From Eubacterium sp. UBA3782 (GTDB taxonomy: Bacteria > Bacillota > Clostridia > Lachnospirales > Lachnospiraceae), in assembly GCA_002368795.1 (NCBI GenBank), contig DFFG01000053.1, positions 1-42,223 on the forward strand: a stretch of 42,223 bases of DNA, read 5' to 3'. Shown piece after piece: positions 31,373-38,405 of the stretch (position 1 is its first letter; the number at the start of each line of letters is the position of its first letter). The notes beneath the pieces are model-generated. The model was not told the origin of the DNA. It saw only the letters and a list, made by a program, of their open reading frames with translations, and made no database searches. The position numbers were made by a program, and so were the translations under genes.

Positions 31373-31545
31373 CCAAAACCAGCCAAAGCGGCCACCTCCT
31401 CGATGGATAGCTCCGACTGTGCCGGCAGAATATAGGCATGCTGCAGCCGCAGCCGGATCAGATACTCGCCAAGGGCATAGCCGGTACAGCGGTGAAATTC
31501 CCTGCTCAGATAGTATTTGCTGACATGAAAGAGACCGGCGTGATG
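31351..31545 (-). pseudogene. araC-type regulator fragment (partial DNA-binding domain)
   Basis: Read on the minus strand, about 60 residues match the middle of an AraC DNA-binding domain: LFHVSKYYLSREFHRCTGYALGEYL and LSIEEVAALAGFGN. The sensor domain and first helix are missing on the 5' side, where the sequence passes into a GH35-type fragment on the plus strand. The end of the second helix-turn-helix is also lost after GFGN, where the 24-bp repeats begin. It is a remnant, not a working regulator. Confidence 0.7.
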
Positions 31546-31851
31546 GACTTTGGAAAGCTGCAGGTCGCAGCCACCTTCCAGCATCCCTACCTCCCGATGA
31601 AGGGCAACGGCGTCGCCCTCGGCGTGCAGATCAGCGATGAGGAATACTATCTCATCGGCTACCAGTGTGCCCTCTCACTTCTTGTCGGCGACGCAAAACA
31701 CGTCGACATCCTGCAGTTCGAGGAGGGCTGCTTTGTGGACGGTCAGTGAAAACGAGGCCGCCGCCTCAATGGAGACGAGACAGCCGCGCTGACCATAGAA
31801 GCACCTAAGCTGTTCCGTCTCAAAGTTCACACCTACAACGATTATCAGTAA
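31540..31851 (+). pseudogene. C-terminal fragment of a GH35-like glycosidase (DUF5597-type), with an in-frame stop
   Basis: The plus strand encodes FGKLQVAATFQHPYLPMKGNG, VQISDEEYYLIGYQCALS and VDILQFEEGCFVDGQ, then a TGA at 31747-31749, then KRGRRLNGDETAALTIEAP and KLFRLKVHTYNDYQ to a TAA at 31851. The same frame resumes after the TGA, exactly where relatives have Trp, so TGG to TGA is the simplest change. The pattern fits the C-terminal domain of GH35-type beta-galactosidases with a DUF5597 domain. The catalytic domain is gone. It was probably divergent from the araC remnant. Confidence 0.7.
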
Positions 31852-31859
31852 GATCGCCA

Positions 31860-31935
31860 GTGGTCCGGTAGTTTAGACCACCAGCAATTTCCGAGCCCGG
31901 TCAGGGGATTTTTCCTTCGTCCGGGCTGTTTTTTC
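31860..31935 (+). terminator. tandem hairpins ending in a terminator
   Basis: GTGGTC/GACCAC (31860-31865, 31876-31881) is followed by AGCCCGG/CCGGGCT (31894-31900, 31921-31927) and a T-rich tract. It would have ended the GH35-type gene. Confidence 0.7.
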
Positions 31936-32051
31936 TGTTCTTTTTTCCGCTCTCCCCACTTTATCCTTGTCCGGGAAAGACATTTATTTCACTTCTATTC
32001 CAGAAAAAACTCCACATGTCATGGTCCTTCTGTCCAGTTTTTATTTACCTG

Positions 32052-32080
32052 TTTTCACTCTCCTGCGTTTGTGCTATAGT
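32052..32080 (+). promoter_or_regulatory. promoter of the EamA transporter gene
   Basis: TTTTCA (32052-32057), 17-bp spacer, TATAGT (32075-32080) preceded by TGC (extended -10). It lies inside the 5' extension of the longest reading frame and so supports the start at 32121. Confidence 0.65.
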
Positions 32081-32120
32081 TGGCTCATTGCAACATCAAG
32101 GAAAAGAGCTGTTTTACACT

Positions 32121-33014
32121 ATGGAAACTCTGCAGTCATCGACAAAAAACAAACGCTTTTACGGCACCTTCATGGTGCTCTGTGCCTCCCTCTGCTTTGC
32201 TACCGGAGGCCTGCTCCTGAAAATGATCCCCTGGGGCTCACTCGCCATCAATGGCGTGCGAAACCTCCTGGGCAGCATCGTCATCGGGATCTATATCCTG
32301 GTTACAAGACACAAGCTAAAATTTAACTTCACGGTACTAATCGGCGCCATCAGCATGGCAGGCGTGACCACCCTGTTTGTCTACGCCAACAAGCTGACCA
32401 CCGCCGGCAATGCCATCATCCTGCAGTGCACGGCTCCGATCTGGATCGTTATCCTGATGTATCTGATCTTTGGGCAAAAACCAGACCAGACCTCGCTGAT
32501 CGCCATTCTCATCGTCTTTGCAGGCATCCTCTGTTTTTTCTTTGAGGGGCTTTCCACAGGCAAATGGCTGGGCGACTCCCTGGCGCTCCTGTCCGGCATC
32601 TTTTATGCAGGTGTGTTCATGCTCAACAGCTTTGAAAAGGGAGACGCCATCTCCTCCGTATTTTTCGGACAGCTCGCCTGCGGCATCCTCATGTCGCCCC
32701 TGGTTCTGCAGGAGACAGACTTCTCGGCTGCGGTCCTGCTGTGCATTTTCCTGCTGGGTGTTGTGCAGGTAGGTCTTGCCTACATCTTCTTTACCACCGG
32801 CACCAGATACACCGATCCGGTCACCGCATCCATCATCAATGCGGTGGAGCCGATCCTGAATCCCACACTGGTCGCGATCTTCTACGGCGAAGTGCTGGGC
32901 ACACTCTCCCTCATCGGAGCCGCGATCGTACTGTGCGGCGTCCTGTTCTACAACATAAAAAAAGCGGCAGCCAGCCGCCAGAGCAGACACAGGACAGACA
33001 GCGCACCAGAGTAA
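32121..33014 (+). CDS. EamA/DMT-superfamily transporter
   Basis: This 297-residue membrane protein has about ten helices in two EamA repeats, each about 140 residues (for example GTFMVLCASLCFATGGLLLK and LGDSLALLSGIFYAGVFML), with the family's conserved NAVEPILNPTLVAIFYGEVLG near the end. Such proteins export or import small metabolites; the substrate is not predictable. The ATG at 32121 is preferred because the promoter lies upstream of it; the ribosome site (AAGGAAAAGAG) is rather distant. The C-terminal tail is charged and cytoplasmic. Confidence 0.88.
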   Translation: METLQSSTKNKRFYGTFMVLCASLCFATGGLLLKMIPWGSLAINGVRNLLGSIVIGIYILVTRHKLKFNFTVLIGAISMAGVTTLFVYANKLTTAGNAIILQCTAPIWIVILMYLIFGQKPDQTSLIAILIVFAGILCFFFEGLSTGKWLGDSLALLSGIFYAGVFMLNSFEKGDAISSVFFGQLACGILMSPLVLQETDFSAAVLLCIFLLGVVQVGLAYIFFTTGTRYTDPVTASIINAVEPILNPTLVAIFYGEVLGTLSLIGAAIVLCGVLFYNIKKAAASRQSRHRTDSAPE

Positions 33015-33046
33015 ACGGCCATCTGCCAGATGGGTTCTATACCGTC

Positions 33047-33685
33047 TTATTTCCCTTTTCGCAGTTGTGTCCATGCGTCTTCGATCCTTTTATGCAGGAT
33101 CTCGCCTACCGTGACGGCGTCTTCGATGGACAGATAATGGTCTGCGCTGGAATCAAGCAGAAGTTTGCCGGAAGCGGCAAAGTCTTCATCTGCTTCCCAC
33201 AGGCTCAGCAATGCGGGGAAGTTTGGCAGGAAGGGGAGCATAATATTTACGTCACCCCGGCCTTCTGTCGGCATGCCGCCGATGGCCTCGCAGGCCTTTC
33301 CTACCTCTTCTACCGGCTTTCCCTTCAAAAACTGTGAGAACCAGCGGTCCGAGGTCGTGGCAAACTTTGTTCCGCGGATCAGACCATCCTTCATATCGCC
33401 AAAGGACATCCAGCGGCCGGTCGGCCGGGTTCCGTCTGCATTGATGATGTAGTGAAGCACAACCAGTGCATGCCAGTTTTCCAGCGCTGGCTCCATCTCG
33501 CCATCCGGGATCTTTACCGCGATCTGCTCTCCCAATGTCCGGATCAGCAGACGGCCGTCGGCGGCGGCCTGTGCACCGGCATTTGCTGCCAGATCCTCTG
33601 CTGTTCTGCCGGCGAGGGCTTCTTTGACCGGCTGCAGCATCTCATTATATGCTCTGTCCTGCTGCGGTTTATCGCTCTTGAACAT
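33047..33685 (-). CDS. DUF3786-type protein
   Basis: This 212-residue soluble protein resembles DUF3786: ENWHALVVLHYIINADGTRPTGRWMSF, FATTSDRWFSQFL and LPFLPNFPALLSLWEADEDF, with the closing DSSADHYLSIEDAVTVGEIL. DUF3786 domains occur in anaerobes, sometimes fused to corrinoid Fe-S proteins; the function is unknown. No Cys pair is present here. The ATG at 33685 follows GAGGAG; an upstream TTG is less likely. A heptad repeat array lies just upstream. Confidence 0.75.
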   Translation of the reverse strand: MFKSDKPQQDRAYNEMLQPVKEALAGRTAEDLAANAGAQAAADGRLLIRTLGEQIAVKIPDGEMEPALENWHALVVLHYIINADGTRPTGRWMSFGDMKDGLIRGTKFATTSDRWFSQFLKGKPVEEVGKACEAIGGMPTEGRGDVNIMLPFLPNFPALLSLWEADEDFAASGKLLLDSSADHYLSIEDAVTVGEILHKRIEDAWTQLRKGK

Positions 33686-33724
33686 CCTGGCTGTCTCCTC
33701 TTCTTTTTCTATAGACAAACAGTG

Positions 33725-33871
33725 TCTGTCAACCCTATTCTGTAATCTGCAGGCTTTTATCTGCAGTCTTCCGTCTGCTGCCTATCGTCTGTTGCCTTTC
33801 ATCTGCAGCCTGCTCTCTTAAGTCTATCGCCAGCGGTCTGCTCTCTGCATTCTGCAGTCTTCCGCCTGTTC
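33725..33871. repeat. heptanucleotide tandem repeat array, 21 units
   Basis: From 33725 to 33871 the sequence divides into 21 in-phase heptads, nearly all starting TCT or CCT; the commonest is TCTGCAG (33746, 33760, 33802, 33851). TCTGCAGTCTTCCG occurs at 33760 and again 91 bp (13 heptads) later. The array fills the gap between the DUF3786 start and the end of the deacylase gene; no gene is encoded. Confidence 0.8.
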
Positions 33872-33884
33872 CTGCTCTGAAGTT

Positions 33885-34430
33885 TCAGTCTTCGCCCACC
33901 AGATGTACTGTTTTGGGCTCGTGGCCGGTGGCCGGGAGGAATCGATGCAGGATGTCCTCTGTGCGGATCTTCAGGCTGGATGTGCATACGCAGGGATGAC
34001 AGCCGATGTATTCGTCTTTCAGCACGTCCTCATCGATCAGGAGCTGTACCTGATGGTCTTTGTCGTTCATGAGGCCCATGATGCTGACGGCTCCGGGCTC
34101 GATGTCCAGATACTTCAGCATATCTTCCGGTCCTGCAAAGGAGAGGCGGGCAGAGTCGATCTGCCTGGAGAGCTCTTTTGTCTTGAATTTCTTGTCCCCT
34201 GGCATCATCAGCAGGTAGAACGCCGTCTTCTGGCGGTTGCACAGAAACAGGTTTTTGCAGATCAGCACGCCAAGTACAGCGTCGATCTCGTTGCAGGCCT
34301 CCATGTTGTCGGCTCGCTCGTGGTCTGTGCGCAGATAGCTGATTCCAAGGCTGTCCAGGCAGTCGTATGTCCGGACCTCCCGCGGCAGTCTTCCCTCTAT
34401 GCTTTCCGGTCTTCCGTTGTATAATTCCAT
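33885..34430 (-). CDS. YbaK/PrdX-type aminoacyl-tRNA deacylase-like protein
   Basis: This 181-residue single-domain protein resembles PrdX/ProX trans-editing factors, which hydrolyse mischarged tRNA such as Ala-tRNA(Pro). Seen: YDCLDSLGISYLRTDHERADNME near the start, ICKNLFLCNRQKTAFYLLMMPGDKKF with the family Lys, and GLMNDKDHQVQLLIDEDVLKDEYIGCHPCVCTSS, typical of PrdX. The start is not fixed: the ATG at 34430 has AAAAAGGA 11 nt upstream, while an ATG at 34442 overlaps that site. Confidence 0.85.
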   Translation of the reverse strand: MELYNGRPESIEGRLPREVRTYDCLDSLGISYLRTDHERADNMEACNEIDAVLGVLICKNLFLCNRQKTAFYLLMMPGDKKFKTKELSRQIDSARLSFAGPEDMLKYLDIEPGAVSIMGLMNDKDHQVQLLIDEDVLKDEYIGCHPCVCTSSLKIRTEDILHRFLPATGHEPKTVHLVGED

Positions 34431-34526
34431 TTCTTTATTCATCCTTTTTGGCTGTGAAAAGTTACCTCGTTTTATTGTAATGCCTGTGCAGCCTTTCGTC
34501 ACCTGTTTTGTCAAAGCCAAACAAAA

Positions 34527-34568
34527 AACAGCCGGCCGCGAGTGGTTTCCCCACCGCTTCCGACTGTT
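34527..34568 (-). terminator. terminator of the feo operon
   Basis: On the minus strand AACAGTCGG pairs with CCGGCTGTT (one mismatch), with an inner GTGG/CCAC, followed by a T-run (34528-34523). It lies after the HMA gene. Confidence 0.65.
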
Positions 34569-34586
34569 CTGCTGTCATATTCTGAA

Positions 34587-34838
34587 TCACCAGAGACCAA
34601 AGAGGCCTTTTTTCTCGTAAGGCTCTGTCCGGATCTCGCCGGCGGTATAGCCGGTCTCTCCGATGACTTTTTTCAGGAGCTCCGGGTCCGGTGTCTCCTC
34701 TGAAACGATCACGGCCTGCGCCTTGCTTCGGTCGGCCGCGACCTTTTTTACCTTGAAGTTTTTGCGGATCACTTCGTTGATGTGGGATTCACACATGCCG
34801 CACATCATGCCGTCTACCGCCACGGTCGTCTTTACCAT
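34587..34838 (-). CDS. heavy-metal-associated (HMA) domain protein
   Basis: This 83-residue protein is a single HMA domain: VAVDGMMCGMCESHINEVIRK gives the CxxC metal site (here CGMC), then KVAADRSKAQAVIVSEET and a C-terminal YEKKGLFGLW. The fold binds soft or transition metal ions and passes them to a partner. The usual GMxCxxC is modified to GMMCGMC. The start follows GGGAGG. It begins 2 nt after the stop of the Cys-rich protein, so it is the last gene of the feo operon; iron or copper handling with Feo is an inference. Confidence 0.85.
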   Translation of the reverse strand: MVKTTVAVDGMMCGMCESHINEVIRKNFKVKKVAADRSKAQAVIVSEETPDPELLKKVIGETGYTAGEIRTEPYEKKGLFGLW

Positions 34839-34840
34839 GT

Positions 34841-35029
34841 TCAAGGCCTCCCTGTCTGAGGCGGCACGCTTCTGGCGCATTTGGAGCAGCCTGCACAGGA
34901 TCCGCTGCATCCGGCACAGCCGCCAGAGCAGCCGCCGGCCTTATGGCTTTTCCAGATCTCTCTGGCGCACACCACGACGAGCAGCACGACCAGAAGAACT
35001 GCGATCAGATTTCCTACTATGACGGACAT
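34841..35029 (-). CDS. FeoB-associated Cys-rich membrane protein
   Basis: This 62-residue protein has one N-terminal membrane helix (IVGNLIAVLLVVLLVVVCA, about 4-22) and a cytoplasmic tail with eight Cys in Gly/Ser-rich spacing (CSGGCAGCSGSCAGCSKC). It fits the short FeoB-associated Cys-rich family found behind feoB in Clostridia, thought to help Fe2+ passage (function unproven). AAGGAGG precedes the ATG. It is too small to be caught by many gene callers but its position and RBS make it convincing. Confidence 0.88.
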   Translation of the reverse strand: MSVIVGNLIAVLLVVLLVVVCAREIWKSHKAGGCSGGCAGCSGSCAGCSKCARSVPPQTGRP

Positions 35030-35183
35030 TTCCCCGCCTCCTTTTCTTATTATCCGTTTCGCCTTCGCCTGGGAAGGCTGCGGATTAGTTGACCTGATCC
35101 GCGGCATAGCTGTCCATACAGTGATGCCGCGGATCCTGGTGTCATTTCTAGATTCTTTTTCTGTCTGAGCTTAAGTGGGAGTC

Positions 35184-37469
35184 TTATCTTGCAGCTGCTT
35201 CTACGGAAGTCAGGCTCTTCTTGGACTCATCCGGCACATAGCCCTTGCGGACCAGCAGGTAGATGATACCTGCGATCAGGGCAAAGGCAACGATGGTGCC
35301 AAAGCCAAATCCGCCGCCAGTGAACAGAGTTCCAAGCTGATAAGCGATGATGCCCAGGACGTATGCCCAAATGGTCATGTAGCCGATGGCTGCCCAGGTC
35401 CACTTTGCATTGTTCATCTCACGCTTGATCGCACCGATGGCTGCAAAGCAGGGTGCGCACAGAAGGTTGAAGATCATGAAGGCGAATGCGGAAGCTGCGC
35501 TGTAGTCTGCAGCAACGCGATCCCAGATCTGCTCACCGTTCTCACCGAGCTCTTCCTCGGAATCATCGTAGTTGTACAGGACACCGAAGGTACCGACGAC
35601 CTCCTCTTTTGCTACCAGACCGGTGATGGTTGCAACCGTGGGCTTCCAGGAATCAAAGCCAAGGGGCTTGAAGACGAAGGACAGTCCGTTGCCGACACTG
35701 GCCAGCAGGGAAGCATCCATCGGGTTGACATCCTCTGCCGGGATGTTCATGCGCTGTGCGAGATCATCGACAACAGCCTCGGTCACGATGCTCTCATCCT
35801 CAAACATGTCATCGACCATGCCGAAGTGACCGTTGATGGAACCGAAGGAGCTCAGGAACCAGATGATGATGGAAGAGATAACGATAACGGAACCGGCACG
35901 CTTGATGAAGGACCAGCCGCGCTCCCAGGTCGCACGCAGAACGTTGCTGAGGGAGGGAACATGGTAAGCCGGCAGCTCCATAACGAAGGGAGCGGGCTCG
36001 CCTGCGAAGGCTTTGAACTTCTTCAGGATGATACCGGAAACGATGATGGAACCGATGCCGATAAAGTATGCAGAAGCTGCGATCAGCGGAGATCCGCCAA
36101 AGATCGCACCTGCGATCAGACCGATGATCGGGAGCTTTGCGCCGCAGGGCATAAAGCAGGTGGTCATAACGGTCATCTTACGGTCACGGTCATTTTCGAT
36201 CGTACGGGAAGCCATAACACCGGGAACACCGCAGCCCGTTGCCACCAGGCAGGGGATGAAGGACTTTCCGGACAGGCCGAACTGACGGAAGATACGGTCC
36301 ATAACGAAGGCAACACGGGCCATGTAGCCGATGTCCTCGAGGATCGCCAGAAGCAGGAACAGAACCAGCATCTGGGGAACGAAACCAAGGACGGCGCCCA
36401 CGCCGGCTACGATACCATCCTGGATCAGGCCGTAGAGGACGGAGCCTTCTGCGACATGCAGTGCGCCAAGAAGAGCGTCAACTGCTCCGGGCACCCACTC
36501 GCCAAAGAGGACGTCGTTGGCAAAGTCCGTTGCCATGGTACCAATGGAAATGCTCCAGCCGCCCATTGCGATGGCGTAGATCAGGAACATGATCAGAGCG
36601 AAGATCGGAAGACCAAGGATACGGTTGGTCACGATCTGGTCGATCTTGTCGGAGGTGGAAAGTGCATGTGCTGCACTCTTCTTTGTAACAGCGCCCTTGC
36701 AGATCTTTCCGATATAGTTGTATCTGGCATTGGTGATGATGGACTCTGCATCATCGTCCAGCTCTTTCTCACAATCAACGATATGCTGCTCGATCTCAGC
36801 GGCAGCACCGTGGGAAAGCTTCAGGGTCTCGGCAACCTTCTCATCACGCTCAAAGACCTTGATGGCAAACCAGCGAAGGTTGCGTCTGTCGCTGATCTGG
36901 GTCTCGATGGACTCCTCGATGTGAGCGATGGCATGCTCTACGCTGCCCTCGAACACGTGCGGGCACTCGCCCTTATTGCCGGCTTTGACAGCTGCCACGA
37001 CCGCATTTGCGACCTCGGTAACGCCGTCAGACTTCAGTGCACTCATCTCCATGACCGCGCAGCCCAGTTCCTTCGCCAGCTTCTTTGTATCGATCTGGTC
37101 GCCGTTCTTGCGGACGATATCCATCATGTTGATGGCAACGACGGTGGGGATGCCCAGCTCAAGGAGCTGTGTGGTCAGATACAGGTTTCTCTCGATGTTG
37201 CTTCCGTCGACGATGTTCAGGATCGCGTCGGGCTTTTCGGTAACCAGATACTGACGGGAGACGACCTCCTCCAGGGTATAGGGTGAAAGGGAATAGATGC
37301 CGGGAAGGTCCTGAATGATGACGTCATTCTGGCCTTTCAGCTTACCCTCTTTTTTCTCAACAGTAACGCCGGGCCAGTTGCCGACATACTGGTTCGAGCC
37401 GGTCAGATTGTTGAACAGTGTAGTCTTACCGCTGTTCGGGTTTCCGGCAAGTGCGATCTTAATGCTCAT
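35184..37469 (-). CDS. feoB: ferrous iron transporter FeoB
   Basis: This 761-residue protein carries an N-terminal GTPase domain (GNPNSGKTTLFN near 8-19, DLPGIYSLSPYT, NMMD) with a helical regulatory segment, then a membrane part with two Gate motifs, including GCGVPGVMASRTIEN and CAPCFAAIGAIKRE. It imports Fe2+. The start follows GAGGAGAG. Two FeoA genes precede it and the Cys-rich protein follows. Iron supply is directly relevant to the hydrogenase module a few kilobases away. Confidence 0.96.
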   Translation of the reverse strand: MSIKIALAGNPNSGKTTLFNNLTGSNQYVGNWPGVTVEKKEGKLKGQNDVIIQDLPGIYSLSPYTLEEVVSRQYLVTEKPDAILNIVDGSNIERNLYLTTQLLELGIPTVVAINMMDIVRKNGDQIDTKKLAKELGCAVMEMSALKSDGVTEVANAVVAAVKAGNKGECPHVFEGSVEHAIAHIEESIETQISDRRNLRWFAIKVFERDEKVAETLKLSHGAAAEIEQHIVDCEKELDDDAESIITNARYNYIGKICKGAVTKKSAAHALSTSDKIDQIVTNRILGLPIFALIMFLIYAIAMGGWSISIGTMATDFANDVLFGEWVPGAVDALLGALHVAEGSVLYGLIQDGIVAGVGAVLGFVPQMLVLFLLLAILEDIGYMARVAFVMDRIFRQFGLSGKSFIPCLVATGCGVPGVMASRTIENDRDRKMTVMTTCFMPCGAKLPIIGLIAGAIFGGSPLIAASAYFIGIGSIIVSGIILKKFKAFAGEPAPFVMELPAYHVPSLSNVLRATWERGWSFIKRAGSVIVISSIIIWFLSSFGSINGHFGMVDDMFEDESIVTEAVVDDLAQRMNIPAEDVNPMDASLLASVGNGLSFVFKPLGFDSWKPTVATITGLVAKEEVVGTFGVLYNYDDSEEELGENGEQIWDRVAADYSAASAFAFMIFNLLCAPCFAAIGAIKREMNNAKWTWAAIGYMTIWAYVLGIIAYQLGTLFTGGGFGFGTIVAFALIAGIIYLLVRKGYVPDESKKSLTSVEAAAR

Positions 37470-37514
37470 ATCTCTCTCCTCTTTTACTGCCTTTTTCTTT
37501 GCCTTTATCCGTCT

Positions 37515-37736
37515 TTATTCGACCTCGATCAGCTCTGCATCGCCCTTGCGGACAGAAAGCTCGTAGCCGCGGACGTTGAGCTCCATGGGATCGCCCAGGG
37601 GAGCGACCTTGCGGACCAGGATCTCAACACCTTTTGTGATGCCCATGTCCATGATCCGGCGCTTGACGGGACCTTCTCCGTGAAGCTTGACGACCTTACA
37701 TGTTTTTCCTACAGGAACTGTGTTTAATGTTTTCAT
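37515..37736 (-). CDS. feoA: FeoA domain protein (second copy)
   Basis: This 73-residue SH3-like protein has the FeoA pattern VGKTCKVVKLHGEGPVKRRI-x-DMGITKGVEILV and PMELNVRGYELSVRKGDAELI. FeoA helps FeoB, probably by binding it at the membrane face. It starts after AAAGGAG, and lies 23 bp after the first FeoA gene. Confidence 0.93.
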   Translation of the reverse strand: MKTLNTVPVGKTCKVVKLHGEGPVKRRIMDMGITKGVEILVRKVAPLGDPMELNVRGYELSVRKGDAELIEVE

Positions 37737-37759
37737 GCCTCTCCTTTCCAGCTAAGCCT

Positions 37760-37972
37760 TTATACCTGAATCCGCATGGCCATCTTCTGATCGAGAGCGA
37801 TCCGTCCTGACTTTACCTGCAGGATCACGTTGCCCCCGTTGTTCTGGATCACGGTAACGGTATCGCCTTCCATCAGACCAAGCTCATTCAGATGATGTCT
37901 CGTTTCGTCTTTTCCGGCTATCCTCTTGACCAGGACGCTTTCACCGGGATCTGCCATCGTAATCGGCATCAT
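37760..37972 (-). CDS. feoA: FeoA domain protein (first copy)
   Basis: This 70-residue FeoA-type protein (MADPGESVLVKRIAGKDETR, LNELGLMEGDTVTVIQNNGG, LQVKSGRIALDQKMAMRIQV) is only distantly similar to the second copy, so this is not a recent duplication. The start at 37972 is used because GGAGG lies 8 nt before it; an ATG at 37987 would place that site inside the gene. It is the first gene of the operon, behind the triple-box promoter. Confidence 0.9.
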   Translation of the reverse strand: MMPITMADPGESVLVKRIAGKDETRHHLNELGLMEGDTVTVIQNNGGNVILQVKSGRIALDQKMAMRIQV

Positions 37973-38028
37973 AGCTATATCCTCCATTTTCCAGGCGGGC
38001 TGCTGTCGCTTCGTTGGTACTTACCATC

Positions 38029-38117
38029 GTTAGCAGATACTAACTCACCTTCCTACGTTAGGATACCTTAACTATTAGATATTGTCAACATCTTTTTTGT
38101 GGCTTTAACTATAGTTA
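38029..38117 (-). promoter_or_regulatory. feo promoter with three palindromic operator boxes
   Basis: On the minus strand TTGACA (38088-38083), 17-bp spacer and TATCCT (38065-38060) form a strong promoter. Three related palindromes surround it: TAACTATAGTTA (38106-38117) upstream of -35, GTTAGGATACCTTAAC (38057-38072) over -10, and GTTAGCAGATACTAAC (38029-38044) downstream of the start. The TTAG/CTAA half-sites resemble DtxR/IdeR-type boxes, so a DtxR-family iron repressor is the likely regulator (inference). Confidence 0.75.
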
Positions 38118-38263
38118 GGTTGCCCGCATTCTGATTATATGCAATTTATCTCCTGCAGCATGAATCAAAAACCAGCTGCCGGCTGTATGCGAAACATTTC
38201 CCTCCGTATCGCTCCCAACCAGCCAGGTCAGAGACCCTATCCCTCCGCTCAACACAACGGCAT

Positions 38264-38300
38264 AAAAAAGCTGCCGGCTGATCTGTTCAGTCCGGCAGCT
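38264..38300 (-). terminator. terminator of the iron alcohol dehydrogenase gene
   Basis: AGCTGCCGG (38269-38277) pairs with CCGGCAGCT (38292-38300); on the minus strand a T-run follows (38269-38264). The remaining gap (38118-38263 and 38301-38405) holds nothing I recognise. Confidence 0.8.
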
Positions 38301-38405
38301 GTGCTGCTTGCGTATATGTATTTGTTGCTTTATCTTTGCTATCTTACACGCGCCGTTTGCGTTCGAAGCTATGCTGCTTTTTCGCAGTCTGTCTGCAGCA
38401 GACTT

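Noticed and set aside
32016..32120. upstream start for the EamA transporter giving 35 more residues
   Set aside because: A good promoter lies within this stretch, and the extra residues are not family-like.
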